From positions 62,001 to 126,000 of the forward strand of contig NZ_JASCIQ010000008.1 of the NCBI RefSeq assembly GCF_029968035.1: a stretch of 64,000 nucleotides of DNA, written 5' to 3'. Position 1 is the stretch's first letter. Each line of letters begins with the position of its first letter. Made by a program: the position numbers and the translations under genes. The stretch comes from Streptomyces cavernicola (GTDB taxonomy: Bacteria > Actinomycetota > Actinomycetes > Streptomycetales > Streptomycetaceae). The notes beneath the pieces are model-generated. The model searched no databases, was not told the DNA's origin, and saw nothing but the letters and a program-made list of their open reading frames with translations. Positions 19,908 to 28,789 of the stretch are shown in pieces.

Positions 19908-20699
19908 CTAGATGAAGTTCAGCGCCGCCGCTCCACCCACGCCGCCCAACAGCATGAACACCGGCATCAGCACCTTCAGCTCCACCCAGCTGCCCGCGCG
20001 GAAACGCATCGCCTTCGGCGGCCCCATCGGGTACCAGCGCTTGCCCGCGATCGGGAGCGGCCACAGGATCGGGCAACCCGACACTGTAAGGGCGTCTCCG
20101 ATGTCATGGACGAGCGCGCCCAGGACGATCGGCAGGCCCAGCCAGAGGTACTCCTGGTCGGCGCCGGTGAACAGCCAGTGCGAGCCGTTGCCCGGCTCGT
20201 CGAGCACACCCGCGAGGATCCACGCGCTCGTCGCACCGAGCAGCCACACCAGCACATCGCTCGACACCCGCGCGGCCCGCCACAGCAATCCCTCCACCGC
20301 GAGCACCAGGTGCACGAAAAGGATCGCCAGGACCGCCCAGCGCCCCCCGGTGACCGCGGCGACCGACGCGCCACCGCCGATCAGCACCGCCCACAGCCAG
20401 GTGTGCGTCAGCGTCCGGTGCCCGCCCGAGCGCCGCGGATCATGCCGCGACTTCGTCGCCTTGTAGACGGCGTACGAGAGTTTGTCCACGACTTCACACA
20501 AACCACGCGAAACCGGGCCAAAAGCGCGCGAGATCGTGGCCGACTTGTGGTCCAGGTCAGGGGCAAGGGCCGCGCCCGCACAGATCAGCGCGCCGACCAC
20601 AAGGACCGGCCAGGGCATCGGGTGCCCAGCGGCAGCCGCCGCCGCTCCCACCCCCAGCCAGGCCGCCGCTCCCGACAGTGAGTGTGCTGGACCCATCAT
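19908..20699 (-). CDS. Membrane-bound metal-dependent hydrolase (YdjM/DUF457 family)
   Basis: A 263-residue multi-pass membrane protein beginning MMGPAHSLSGAAAWLG. The family marks are an early His (GPAHSLSG), PDLDHKSATISRAFGPVSR near residues 50-68, RTLTHTWLWA, and the late GALVHDIGDALTVSGCPILWP followed by a tryptophan/proline-rich end. The conserved His/Asp pattern suggests metal-dependent hydrolysis of a lipid-linked substrate, but the physiological role of the family is not established. ATG codons at 20699 and 20696 are both possible. It is divergent from the helicase gene. Confidence 0.75.
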   Translation of the reverse strand: MMGPAHSLSGAAAWLGVGAAAAAAGHPMPWPVLVVGALICAGAALAPDLDHKSATISRAFGPVSRGLCEVVDKLSYAVYKATKSRHDPRRSGGHRTLTHTWLWAVLIGGGASVAAVTGGRWAVLAILFVHLVLAVEGLLWRAARVSSDVLVWLLGATSAWILAGVLDEPGNGSHWLFTGADQEYLWLGLPIVLGALVHDIGDALTVSGCPILWPLPIAGKRWYPMGPPKAMRFRAGSWVELKVLMPVFMLLGGVGGAAALNFI

Positions 20700-20843
20700 G
20701 GCCGTGCCCGCCCCAATTCTCGTTCTGCTGACGCCCAGTTGACGCGTGGTCGGGCGCCCGGTCGACGGCACAGCGTAACGCTCGTGATCTTCCCGCCGAC
20801 CTCCGGTTCCCTGATCGGGGGTGCGGGCAGGCAAGATGGGGGT

Positions 20844-23357
20844 GTGACCCTTATCGATCAGCTGCCGCCGGACGCCGACCCCGATGCCCTCTTCGACGCC
20901 TTCTCGTCGTGGACCGAGGAACGGGGCATCACTCTCTACCCGGCTCAGGAGGAGGCGCTGATCGAGGTGGTCTCCGGGGCCAACGTGATCTTGTCGACGC
21001 CCACCGGGTCCGGCAAGAGCCTCGTCGCCGCGGGCGCCCACTTCGCCGCCCTGGCCGCCGACAAGGTCACCTTCTACACCGCGCCGATCAAGGCCCTCGT
21101 CAGCGAGAAGTTCTTCGACCTGTGCAAGCTCTTCGGCACCGAGAACGTCGGCATGCTCACCGGCGACGCCTCCGTGAACGCCGACGCACCCGTCATCTGC
21201 TGCACCGCCGAAGTCCTCGCCTCCATCGCCCTGCGCGACGGCAAGGACGCCGACATCGGCCAGGTCGTCATGGACGAGTTCCACTTCTACGCGGAGCCGG
21301 ACCGCGGCTGGGCCTGGCAGATCCCCCTGCTCGAACTCCCGCAGGCCCAGTTCGTCCTGATGTCGGCGACCCTCGGCGACGTCTCCATGTTCGAGAAGGA
21401 CCTCACCCGCCGCACCGGCCGCCCCACCTCCGTGGTGCGCTCCGCGACCCGACCGGTTCCGCTCTCGTACGAGTACCGCCTCACGCCCATCACCGAGACG
21501 CTGACGGAACTGCTCGAGACGAAGCAGTCGCCCGTCTACATCGTGCACTTCACCCAGGCACAGGCCGTCGAACGCGCCCAGTCCCTGATGAGCATCAACA
21601 TGTGCACCAAGGCCGAGAAGGAGCAGATCGCCGAACTGATCGGCAACTTCCGCTTCACCACCAAGTTCGGCCGCAACCTGTCCCGTTACGTACGCCACGG
21701 CATCGGCGTGCACCACGCGGGCATGCTGCCCAAGTACCGCCGCCTCGTGGAGAAGCTCGCCCAGGCCGGGCTCCTCAAGGTCATCTGCGGCACCGACACC
21801 CTCGGCGTCGGCGTCAACGTCCCCATCAGGACCGTGCTGTTCACCGCCCTCGCCAAGTACGACGGCAACCGCGTGCGCGTGCTGCGGGCACGCGAGTTCC
21901 ACCAGATCGCGGGCCGCGCCGGACGCGCGGGATTCGACACCGCCGGATTCGTCGTCGCCCAGGCCCCCGAGCATGTCATCGAGAACGAGAAGGCCCTCGC
22001 CAAGGCCGGAGACGACCCGAAGAAGCGCCGCAAGGTCGTACGCAAAAAGGCCCCCGAAGGCTTCGTCGGCTGGACCGAGAACACCTTCGAGAAGCTCATC
22101 GCCTCCGAGCCCGAGCCGCTGACCTCACGGTTCCGCGTCACCCACACCATGCTCCTGTCGGTGATCGCCCGCCCCGGCAACGCCTTCGAAGCCATGCGCC
22201 GCCTCCTCGAGGACAACCACGAGCCGCGCAAGAACCAGATCCGGCACATCCGCCGGGCCATCGCCATCTACCGCTCGCTCCTCGACGGCGGCGTCGTCGA
22301 GAAGCTCGACGAGCCCGACGCCACCGGCCGCATCGTCCGCCTCACCGTCGACCTGCAGCAGGACTTCGCCCTCAACCAGCCCCTGTCGACATTCGCGCTC
22401 GCCGCATTCGAACTCCTCGACCCCGAATCCCCCTCGTACGCCCTCGACATGGTGTCCGTCGTCGAATCCACCCTCGACGACCCGCGCCAGATCCTCGCCG
22501 CCCAGCAGAACAAGGCACGCGGCGAGGCCGTCGGACAGATGAAGGCCGACGGCGTCGAGTACGAGGAGCGGATGGAGCGCCTCCAGGACATCTCGTACCC
22601 GAAGCCCCTCGAAGAGGTCCTCTGGCACGCGTACGGGCTCTACCGCCGCTCGCACCCGTGGGTCGGCGACCACCCGGTATCGCCGAAGTCCGTGATCCGC
22701 GACATGTACGAACGCGCCCTGTCCTTCACCGAGTTCACGTCCCACTACGAACTCGCCCGCACCGAAGGCATCGTCCTCCGCTATCTGGCGAGCGCGTACA
22801 AGGCCCTCGAGCACACCATCCCCGACGACCTCAAGTCCGAGGACCTCGAAGACCTCATCGCCTGGCTCGGCGAGATGGTCCGCCAGGTCGACTCCTCGCT
22901 CCTCGACGAGTGGGAACAGCTCGCCAACCCCGAGGTCGAGACCGCCGAAGAGGCCCAGGAGAAGGCCGACCAGGTCAAGCCCGTCACCGCCAACGCCCGC
23001 GCCTTCCGCGTCCTCGTCCGCAACGCCATGTTCCGCCGCGTCGAGCTCGCCGCCCTCGACAACGTCGACGAACTCGGCGAACTCGACGCCGACTCCGGCT
23101 GGGACGCCGACGCCTGGGGCGAAGCCATGGACGCCTACTGGGACGAGTACGACGACCTCGGCACCGGCCCCGACGCGCGCGGCCCCAAGCTCCTCGCCAT
23201 CGAGGAAGACCCGAAGCACGGGCTGTGGCGCGTCCGCCAGACCTTCGCCGACCCGAACGACGACCACGACTGGGGCATCAGCGCCGAAGTCGACCTCGCC
23301 GCCTCCGACGAAGAGGGGCGGGCTGTTGTTCGGGTTACGGGGGTGGGGCAGTTGTGA
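20844..23357 (+). CDS. DExH-box superfamily 2 helicase with DUF3516 C-terminus
   Basis: An 837-residue helicase. Motif I STPTGSGKS is near residue 53, motif II MDEFHF (a DEFH variant) near 144, motif III LMSATLGD, motif IV YIVHFTQAQAVERAQ, and motif VI HQIAGRAGRAGFD near 353. A long C-terminal region from about residue 450 matches the DUF3516-type extension that I associate with actinobacterial helicases. The order recalls Mtr4/Ski2-like RNA helicases, so RNA remodelling is the best guess. The start is GTG at 20844 (VTLIDQLPPDADPD) after a G-rich site; the frame is open further upstream but overlaps the divergent gene. Confidence 0.85.
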   Translation: MTLIDQLPPDADPDALFDAFSSWTEERGITLYPAQEEALIEVVSGANVILSTPTGSGKSLVAAGAHFAALAADKVTFYTAPIKALVSEKFFDLCKLFGTENVGMLTGDASVNADAPVICCTAEVLASIALRDGKDADIGQVVMDEFHFYAEPDRGWAWQIPLLELPQAQFVLMSATLGDVSMFEKDLTRRTGRPTSVVRSATRPVPLSYEYRLTPITETLTELLETKQSPVYIVHFTQAQAVERAQSLMSINMCTKAEKEQIAELIGNFRFTTKFGRNLSRYVRHGIGVHHAGMLPKYRRLVEKLAQAGLLKVICGTDTLGVGVNVPIRTVLFTALAKYDGNRVRVLRAREFHQIAGRAGRAGFDTAGFVVAQAPEHVIENEKALAKAGDDPKKRRKVVRKKAPEGFVGWTENTFEKLIASEPEPLTSRFRVTHTMLLSVIARPGNAFEAMRRLLEDNHEPRKNQIRHIRRAIAIYRSLLDGGVVEKLDEPDATGRIVRLTVDLQQDFALNQPLSTFALAAFELLDPESPSYALDMVSVVESTLDDPRQILAAQQNKARGEAVGQMKADGVEYEERMERLQDISYPKPLEEVLWHAYGLYRRSHPWVGDHPVSPKSVIRDMYERALSFTEFTSHYELARTEGIVLRYLASAYKALEHTIPDDLKSEDLEDLIAWLGEMVRQVDSSLLDEWEQLANPEVETAEEAQEKADQVKPVTANARAFRVLVRNAMFRRVELAALDNVDELGELDADSGWDADAWGEAMDAYWDEYDDLGTGPDARGPKLLAIEEDPKHGLWRVRQTFADPNDDHDWGISAEVDLAASDEEGRAVVRVTGVGQL

Positions 23358-23465
23358 GTGGATCGCGAATTCTTGGGGCCTTCTTGGGGGCCTCCCCCTC
23401 CCCCTCCCCCTCCCCTCCCTCCCCCACCACCCCGCCCCTCCCCTCGTGACCGTCGGAGTCCCCTG

Positions 23466-24353
23466 ATGACCACCAACCCCGCAGAGAGACTCGTCGACCT
23501 GCTCGACCTGGAGCAGATCGAGGTCAACATCTTCCGCGGCCGCAGCCCGCAGGAGTCGCTGCAGCGCGTCTTCGGTGGGCAGGTCGCCGGCCAGGCCCTG
23601 GTCGCTGCGGGCCGCACCACCGACGGCGACCGGCCGGTGCACTCACTGCACGCCTACTTCCTGCGGCCGGGCCGGCCCGGCGTGCCGATCGTGTACCAGG
23701 TGGAGCGTGTCCGCGACGGCCGTTCCTTCACCACCCGCCGGGTGACCGCCGTGCAGCAGGGCCGCACGATCTTCAATCTGACCGCCTCCTTCCACAAGGG
23801 CGAGCAGGGCAGCTTCGAGCACCAGCTGCCGCCGCGCATCGACGCCCCGGCCCCGGAGACCCTGCCGACCGTCACCGACGAGATCCGGGCCCATCTGGGC
23901 GCTCTGCCCGAGCAGTTGGAGCGCATGGCTCGTCGGCAGCCCTTCGACATCCGATATGTCGATCGGCTCCGCTGGACGCAGGACGAGGTCCAGGGCGCCG
24001 AGCCGCGCAGCGCCGTGTGGATGCGCGCCGTGGGGCCGTTGGGCGACGATCCGCTCGTTCACACCTGTGCTTTGACGTACGCGAGCGACATGACCCTCCT
24101 CGATGCTGTGCGGATCCCCGTCGAGCCCTTGTGGGGCCCGCGTGGTTTTGACATGGCCTCCCTGGATCACGCGATGTGGTTCCACCGCCCGTTCCGTGCC
24201 GACGAGTGGTTCCTGTACGACCAGGAGTCGCCGATCGCCACGGGTGGTCGCGGTCTCGCCCGCGGACGGATCTACGACCAGCAGGGGCAACTCCTCGTCT
24301 CCGTCGTGCAGGAGGGCTTGTTCCGCCGGTACGAGCCCGGGGGAGCTTCGTGA
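23466..24353 (+). CDS. tesB: Acyl-CoA thioesterase II
   Basis: A 295-residue double-hotdog thioesterase that hydrolyses acyl-CoA to free acid and CoA. N-terminal hotdog: VFGGQVAGQALVAAGRT near residues 36-52. C-terminal hotdog: SLDHAMWFHRPFRADEWFLY, then the late QESPIATGGRGLARGRIY and VSVVQEGLFR. The Asp, Ser/Thr and Gln of these blocks correspond to the TesB catalytic triad. ATG at 23466 has GGAG 8 bp upstream. A C-rich tract, 23392-23440, separates it from the helicase. It overlaps the TPR gene by 4 bp (GTGA). Confidence 0.9.
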   Translation: MTTNPAERLVDLLDLEQIEVNIFRGRSPQESLQRVFGGQVAGQALVAAGRTTDGDRPVHSLHAYFLRPGRPGVPIVYQVERVRDGRSFTTRRVTAVQQGRTIFNLTASFHKGEQGSFEHQLPPRIDAPAPETLPTVTDEIRAHLGALPEQLERMARRQPFDIRYVDRLRWTQDEVQGAEPRSAVWMRAVGPLGDDPLVHTCALTYASDMTLLDAVRIPVEPLWGPRGFDMASLDHAMWFHRPFRADEWFLYDQESPIATGGRGLARGRIYDQQGQLLVSVVQEGLFRRYEPGGAS

Positions 24354-24892
24354 TCGACCGGGACGCCCGTCTCGCGGAGGCGGTCCGGCTGCGGGAGAGC
24401 GGCCGGCCCGCCGAGGCGAGGGAGCTCCTGGTCGTGCTCGCCCAGGAGCTGCCCGACGATGCCCAAGTCGCCTACCAGGCAGCCTGGGTGCACGACACGC
24501 TCGGCCTCGAGTCGGCAGCGGAACCCCACTATCGACGGGCGCTCGCAATCCCCGGCGGCCTGTCGGCCGAGGACCGGGCCGATGCGCTCCTCGGTCTGGG
24601 TTCCACCTACCGCGTCCTCGGCAGGTATCAGCAGGCCGTGGAGACGCTGACGGCCGCGTCGGCGGAGTTCCCGGAGAACGGTGCGCTCAGGGCGTTCCTC
24701 GCCATGGCGCTGTTCAACGTGGGCCGCCATCACGACGCGATGGAGCTGCTCCTCACGCTGGTCGCCACGACGAGTGACGATCCGAACGTCGCCGAGTACC
24801 GACCGGCCATCGAGCACTACGCACAGGACCTGCACGCGAGGGTGGCGGAGGACTCCGCCGTCCCCCCGGCCGGGTCTGGCTCTCTGCCCTAG
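24350..24892 (+). CDS. Tetratricopeptide repeat protein
   Basis: A 180-residue helical-repeat protein beginning VIDRDARLAEAVRLRESGRPAEA. At least three TPR-like units are visible, with the pattern W/L-G-Y-A-F-A-P: AQVAYQAAWVHDTLGLESAAEPHYRRAL, ADALLGLGSTYRVLGRYQQAV, and ALRAFLAMALFNVGRHHDAM. It has no signal peptide, so it should be a cytoplasmic scaffold. The GTG start lies inside the tesB stop, so the pair is translationally coupled. The partner is unknown. Confidence 0.75.
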   Translation: MIDRDARLAEAVRLRESGRPAEARELLVVLAQELPDDAQVAYQAAWVHDTLGLESAAEPHYRRALAIPGGLSAEDRADALLGLGSTYRVLGRYQQAVETLTAASAEFPENGALRAFLAMALFNVGRHHDAMELLLTLVATTSDDPNVAEYRPAIEHYAQDLHARVAEDSAVPPAGSGSLP

Positions 24893-24972
24893 GCCGTGTC
24901 CGGCGGATCACGGTTTGAGGCAGGCGTCTGCCCTTCCCAGCCCTGCCGACGGCGGTGCTAATGTCCCGGGCC

Positions 24973-25278
24973 ATGCCCGTCTCCCCTTCTTCCGAGAACA
25001 CCGAGCCCACTGCCCGGCCCCGCCGGACCGCCGGGCGCATCATCGGCGGCATCGTCCTGCTTCTCGCTGCGGTGGGCCTGTTGTACGGCGGGGTCACGGC
25101 AGTCGCCGATCCGGCCTCTGTCGTCGCCAGCTCCTCGAACTCCGGGCGCAGCCCGGACACCGACGCAGAGGCCAAGATCGGCGGTCTGCTGCTGTGCGCC
25201 TTCGGGATCTCGACCCTGTGCTTCGGCATCGGCCTGCTGACGAAGAGGCCAGCCAAGGGGCCGCAGGCCGGCGCCTAG
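24973..25278 (+). CDS. Small two-helix membrane protein
   Basis: A 101-residue protein with two strong membrane segments: IIGGIVLLLAAVGLLYGG near residues 22-39, and IGGLLLCAFGISTLCFGIGL near residues 68-87. A polar Ser/Asp loop lies between them and a short basic tail follows. ATG at 24961 is an alternative start. Its stop overlaps the stop of the DUF6397 gene on the other strand by 4 bp. No family recognised. Confidence 0.55.
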   Translation: MPVSPSSENTEPTARPRRTAGRIIGGIVLLLAAVGLLYGGVTAVADPASVVASSSNSGRSPDTDAEAKIGGLLLCAFGISTLCFGIGLLTKRPAKGPQAGA

Positions 25279-26315
25279 CCGTGTCTGCGGCTGAGCCAGC
25301 GGCCCAGCAGGCCGCGCCTGGTTGCTCCTGTTCCGGGTGCCGGCAGCCTGGGTTCTGCGTGGTCCGGCGGCCCGCTTGGGTCGGCTGGTTCGCGCTGTTC
25401 GGCCTGCTCGCCTTGTTCGTTTTCGGCTTTGCCGGGCGGCGTCGGGGCGATTCCTTGAGGCGTGCTGCTCTGTGGTGCAGCTGGGACGGAGGTCGAGGCG
25501 TGGTGCGGGGTGGCTGGTGGCGTGGGTGGGACTTCGGCTGGGCGTTCGTTCCTTGCCTCCTCCATGCTCAGGGCCAGGGTGGTGCGCAGCCAGCGGATCT
25601 CGTCCGGGTCGTCTGCCGCCAAGACGCGCGAGGCCGCTTCGGCGGTGGGTGAGTCCGGGGCGCCTGGCACGGTGGTCGATTCGGGGCGGAGCCGGCTCAG
25701 GTAGGCGCGCTCGTACGGGTCGGGCACGATGTCGGCGACTTGCGTGGGGTCCAGCATCGAGGCCGTGACCGCTGCGCTCTGCCAAGGGCCTCGGGCCAGG
25801 CGGAGGAGATGGCCGCAGTGGCGTTCGCGCCAGTTGCGGGCGCGCCGGTCCTCGCCCGCGCCGAGTCGGGTGCGCAGGGTGACGGGGGCCTTCCCGGACA
25901 GCAGTGAGGTGTTGGCTTCAGCGAACTGGCGGACGTCGTCGGCGAGATAGAGCCACACCAACGTGCGATAGCGGTTCAGGTAGAACTTGGCCGGTGTCAG
26001 GAAGCCGAGGCGTGCGAGCTTGGTGAAGCGGTCGCGGGTGATCCCCATGAGTTCGGCGCCTTCGGTGGTGCCGACGAGCTTGACGCGTTCACGCAGCGTG
26101 TCGGGGAAGCCTTGGGCGGTCTGGAGTCGCTCGATCTCCGACCTGGGGATGCGCCAACGCCCGGGATCCTGTCCTGCGGTGGTGCGGACCAGGCCGAGTT
26201 GGACTGCCAGGAGCAGGTCGGTTCGTTTCAGGCCCAGGTCGATGGCCGCGCGCCCGGGTGTGTACGACGTTGCGAGGCGGTGAACTGGCTTGGTGGGTAC
26301 GGCTTTTCCGGTCAT
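25275..26315 (-). CDS. DUF6397-type protein with helix-turn-helix-like N-terminus
   Basis: A 346-residue protein. The first ~150 residues hold two excisionase-like or winged-helix-like segments: TPGRAAIDLGLKRTDLLLAV near residues 18-37 and TEGAELMGITRDRFTKLARL near residues 84-103. These are followed by NRYRTLVWLYLADDVRQFA, which is how I remember DUF6397 proteins of Streptomyces. The second half, from about residue 205, is disordered and Pro/Ala/Glu-rich with a basic end RRGLLGRWLSRRHG. DNA binding is plausible but not shown. The ribosome site GGGGGAG precedes ATG at 26315. It may be read through from the cvn genes upstream on the same strand, but a hairpin intervenes. Confidence 0.6.
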   Translation of the reverse strand: MTGKAVPTKPVHRLATSYTPGRAAIDLGLKRTDLLLAVQLGLVRTTAGQDPGRWRIPRSEIERLQTAQGFPDTLRERVKLVGTTEGAELMGITRDRFTKLARLGFLTPAKFYLNRYRTLVWLYLADDVRQFAEANTSLLSGKAPVTLRTRLGAGEDRRARNWRERHCGHLLRLARGPWQSAAVTASMLDPTQVADIVPDPYERAYLSRLRPESTTVPGAPDSPTAEAASRVLAADDPDEIRWLRTTLALSMEEARNERPAEVPPTPPATPHHASTSVPAAPQSSTPQGIAPTPPGKAENEQGEQAEQREPADPSGPPDHAEPRLPAPGTGATRRGLLGRWLSRRHG

Positions 26316-26455
26316 GGTGGTCTCCCCCGTGAGGTCGGATCGCTCTGACTACTCTCGGTGAAGACCGTAGTCGGTCGTGCCGTTGCCCGCTCGGCCTGTG
26401 GATAACTTCGTTCGCCGGTCGGCTTCGGTCGATTCTGCGGGCTTGCGTCTGCTGT

Positions 26456-26502
26456 TCCGAACAGGCCGTCGCCGCAGGTCGGGCAGGTCGGGCCTGTTCG
26501 GA
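26456..26502 (-). terminator. Terminator after the roadblock gene
   Basis: Perfect 12-bp arms TCCGAACAGGCC (26456-26467) and GGCCTGTTCGGA (26491-26502) with a 23-base loop, starting 11 bp after the stop of the minus-strand roadblock gene. Confidence 0.7.
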
Positions 26503-26512
26503 CTCGCAGGTT

Positions 26513-26920
26513 TCAGGCGTCGGCGGCGGGCGAGCGGTGGCGTGCGCCGACGCCGAGGTGTTCGCCGACGCGGTTGACGAGCAGCGTCATCTCATACGCG
26601 ACCTGCCCGATGTCGGCATCCGCGGAGCTGAGGACGCACAGGCAGCTGCCGTCGCCGGCAGCGGTCACGTAGAGGATCGCCTCATCGAACTCGATCATGG
26701 TCTGGCGTACGTTGCCGGCGCCGAAGTGGCGTCCGGAGCCTTTGGCGAGGCTGTGCAGGCCGGAGGAGACCGCGGCCAGGTGTTCGGCGTCCTCCCGTTG
26801 CAGGTCCGAACTCGCTCCTGTGACCAGTCCGTCGTTGGACAGGATCAGTGCGTGCCGTACGTGTTCGACGCGCTTGGTCAGGTCGTCGAGCAACCAGCCA
26901 AGTCCTGTGTTCTGAGCCAT
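26513..26920 (-). CDS. cvnB: Roadblock/LC7 domain protein (CvnB-like conservon component)
   Basis: A 135-residue protein that is essentially one roadblock/LC7 domain: LGWLLDDLTKRVEHVRHALILSNDGLV, then the central LHSLAKGSGRHFG, and IGQVAYEMTLLVNRVGEHL. In Streptomyces conservons CvnB works with a sensor kinase (CvnA), a DUF742 protein (CvnC) and a small GTPase (CvnD) in a membrane signalling complex. Here it has ATG at 26920 with GGAGG 7 bp upstream. It is followed by a strong hairpin, and its usual neighbours cvnA and cvnC are absent. The cvnD-like gene lies 207 bp upstream on the same strand. Confidence 0.82.
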   Translation of the reverse strand: MAQNTGLGWLLDDLTKRVEHVRHALILSNDGLVTGASSDLQREDAEHLAAVSSGLHSLAKGSGRHFGAGNVRQTMIEFDEAILYVTAAGDGSCLCVLSSADADIGQVAYEMTLLVNRVGEHLGVGARHRSPAADA

Positions 26921-26995
26921 CTTTGGGCCTCCCCGTTCCTCCGTTGCCTGCAAGCCTTCACCACCGTCGCGCTACGGGCAAGACGGGATGGGGAC

Positions 26996-27085
26996 ATGGC
27001 ACAGAAGGTGACTGAGGCCGAATGGCAGGCATTTGTCTCGCATGTGGCCTGTACCAGGAAGCTGTCGACCATGAGGGTCGACGGG
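26996..27085 (+). pseudogene. N-terminal remnant of an F420-dependent PPOX-class oxidoreductase
   Basis: Thirty codons from ATG at 26996 read MAQKVTEAEWQAFVSHVA, then CTRKLSTMRVDG, which is the opening of pyridoxamine-oxidase-like F420-dependent enzymes. After the Asp-Gly at 27080-27085 family resemblance stops abruptly, where HVAP-type sequence should follow, and the frame runs into the 3' end of the cvnD gene. A good ribosome site (GGGATGGGG) precedes the ATG. The remaining ~110 codons of the enzyme are not found nearby, so this is a deletion remnant. Confidence 0.65.
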
Positions 27086-27127
27086 GTGGGTGGTGGTTTC
27101 GAGGCTGTCGGGGTGGTCGGGGCGGTG

Positions 27128-27751
27128 TCAATGGTGGCCGACGCCGGCGAGAAGACGGGTGGTGTGCATGCGTCCGGCGTATTCGACGAGCCTGATCAGC
27201 ACCTCTTTTCCCGAGTCGCGGTCGCGGGCGTCGCAGAGCACTACGGGGGTGCCGGAGTCGAGATCGAGGGCGCGGGAGACGTCCGCCGCTCCGTGGCTGC
27301 GCGCTCCCGGGAAGGTGTTGACGGCGACCACGAAGGGGATGCGGCGGTGCGCGAAGAAGTCGACCGCGGGAAAGCAGTCCTCCAGGCGTCGGGTGTCGGC
27401 GAGCACGACTGCACCCAGGGCTCCGCTGGACAGGTCGTCCCACAGGGAGGAGAAGCGGTCCTGTCCCGGCGTGCCGAAGAGGTACAGGGAGAGGAGCCCG
27501 GAGGAGCCGCTTCGGATGGTGATCCTGCCGAAGTCCAGAGCGACGGTAGTGGTGGCTTTTCGGTCCACGCCTGCCGTGTCGTCCACGAACTCCCCTATGT
27601 CGCTGAGGCGTTCTTCTGTGCGCAGTGGCCGGATCTCGCTGACCGAACGGACCAGGGTGGTTTTTCCCGCGCCGAATCCGCCGGCGACGAGGATCTTCAG
27701 GGACAGGGCGGTGGGGGCACCACTGTCAGCGTGGACGCGCTCGGGGGCCAT
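27128..27751 (-). CDS. cvnD: Small GTP/ATP-binding protein (CvnD-like conservon component)
   Basis: A 207-residue Ras-like P-loop protein. G1 is GGFGAGKTTLVRSVSEI near residues 24-40, a switch region is IGEFVDDTAGVDRKATTTVALDFGR, G3 is LFGTPGQDRF, and a G4-like VAVNTFPGAR replaces the usual NKxD. This set is typical of CvnD proteins. The start is ATG at 27751 with GGAGAG 8 bp upstream; a further in-frame start exists at 27784. The usual partners cvnA and cvnC are missing and cvnB lies downstream with an oxidoreductase remnant between, so the conservon is rearranged. Confidence 0.85.
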   Translation of the reverse strand: MAPERVHADSGAPTALSLKILVAGGFGAGKTTLVRSVSEIRPLRTEERLSDIGEFVDDTAGVDRKATTTVALDFGRITIRSGSSGLLSLYLFGTPGQDRFSSLWDDLSSGALGAVVLADTRRLEDCFPAVDFFAHRRIPFVVAVNTFPGARSHGAADVSRALDLDSGTPVVLCDARDRDSGKEVLIRLVEYAGRMHTTRLLAGVGHH

Positions 27752-28118
27752 GGACAGTTCTCTCCAGAGGGTCGTCAGATACACGCGCGGTGCCGGTTTC
27801 GGGGGGGGGCTGGCAGACCCGGTGGGCGGTGGCGGTTTCGATGTGGCATGCAGTATCTGGGCCGGGGGCTGCGGCTCGGGGACTGGGATCGTGGATTGTG
27901 TGTTCTGACCGCTGCGCAGCCGAGTGGTGTCCGTATGGGGGCGGGTAAGGGCTGTGCGGTGGGTGTTTTCGGGGTCGTGACGTGATCGATCCGGTCAGGA
28001 CGATGTCGGCGCAGCCGGTCGGTGTTCGGGTCCCGCTGCGGGCTGGGTGTCCGCCGGTTCGGTGCCCGCTGAGTCGTCGACGGGGCTCGTTGTCAGTGGG
28101 CTGCGCAATGATGGACGC
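27752..28118. other. Divergent intergenic region, no gene seen
   Basis: About 367 bp between cvnD and the methyltransferase gene, which are divergent. I find no DUF742 (cvnC) or kinase remnant in either strand. It holds a run of nine G (27801-27809) and should contain both promoters. Confidence 0.4.
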
Positions 28119-28751
28119 ATGAGCGAGAACGAGAGCGGAGCACGGCAGTTCAAGGAGTACGACCCCGCCCGGGTGCAGGAGTTCTTCGGGGCCCGCGCTG
28201 CCGGTTGGGACACGAAGTTCCCCGACGACGGACCGGCTTACGTCACGGCAGTCGCGGAACTCGGCCTGCGTCCCGGCGACGGTGTGCTCGACGCGGGCTG
28301 CGGGACGGGGCGTGCGCTGCCGGCGCTGCGCGCCGCTGTGGGCGAGGACGGTGTGGTCGTGGGGGCCGACCTCACCGAGGAAATGCTCACCGCCGCGGTG
28401 GAGGCGGGCCGGGACCGTGCAGGTCTGCTGGTGCGTGCCGATGTGTCTCGGCTGCCGATCCGGACGGGGGCGCTGGAAGCCGTGTTCGCTGCCGGTCTGA
28501 TCGCGCACCTGCCGCAACCGGCCGATAATCTCCGGGAGTTGGCTCGCGTCGTGAGACCGGGTGGGCGGCTTGCGCTCTTCCATGCCGTCGGGCGCGCGGC
28601 ACTGGCCGTCCGGCGGGGACGCCAGTTGACTCCGGACGACCTGCGGGACGAGGCCAACTTGCGTCCTCTGCTGGCCAGTTCGGGGTGGAAGATGATGTCG
28701 TACGTTGATGAGGACGCCAGGTTCTTGGCTCTTGCGGTCCGCCAGGACTGA
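28119..28751 (+). CDS. Class I SAM-dependent methyltransferase
   Basis: A 210-residue protein. Motif I VLDAGCGTGRALPAL lies near residues 52-66, motif II acidic GADLTEEML near 79-87, RADVSRLPIRTGALEAVFAAGLIAHLPQP spans motifs III-IV, and VVRPGGRLALFHAVG is motif V/VI. ATG at 28119 starts MSENESGARQFKEYDPARVQEFF; an upstream in-frame GTG at 28047 would add an unlikely Ser-rich tail. The methylated substrate is not evident. The small gene 38 bp downstream may be cotranscribed. Confidence 0.82.
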   Translation: MSENESGARQFKEYDPARVQEFFGARAAGWDTKFPDDGPAYVTAVAELGLRPGDGVLDAGCGTGRALPALRAAVGEDGVVVGADLTEEMLTAAVEAGRDRAGLLVRADVSRLPIRTGALEAVFAAGLIAHLPQPADNLRELARVVRPGGRLALFHAVGRAALAVRRGRQLTPDDLRDEANLRPLLASSGWKMMSYVDEDARFLALAVRQD

Positions 28752-28789
28752 GAGGGCTGGAAACCGCGCAGGGGGAAGGTGGTTGGCAG

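Noticed and set aside
26537..27985. 482-codon + strand frame across the conservon region
   Set aside because: Only 30 codons (26996-27085) resemble a real protein; the rest is antisense of cvnB and cvnD.
27752..28118. Search for a cvnC (DUF742) or kinase gene upstream of cvnD
   Set aside because: No start, motif or winged-helix pattern in either strand.
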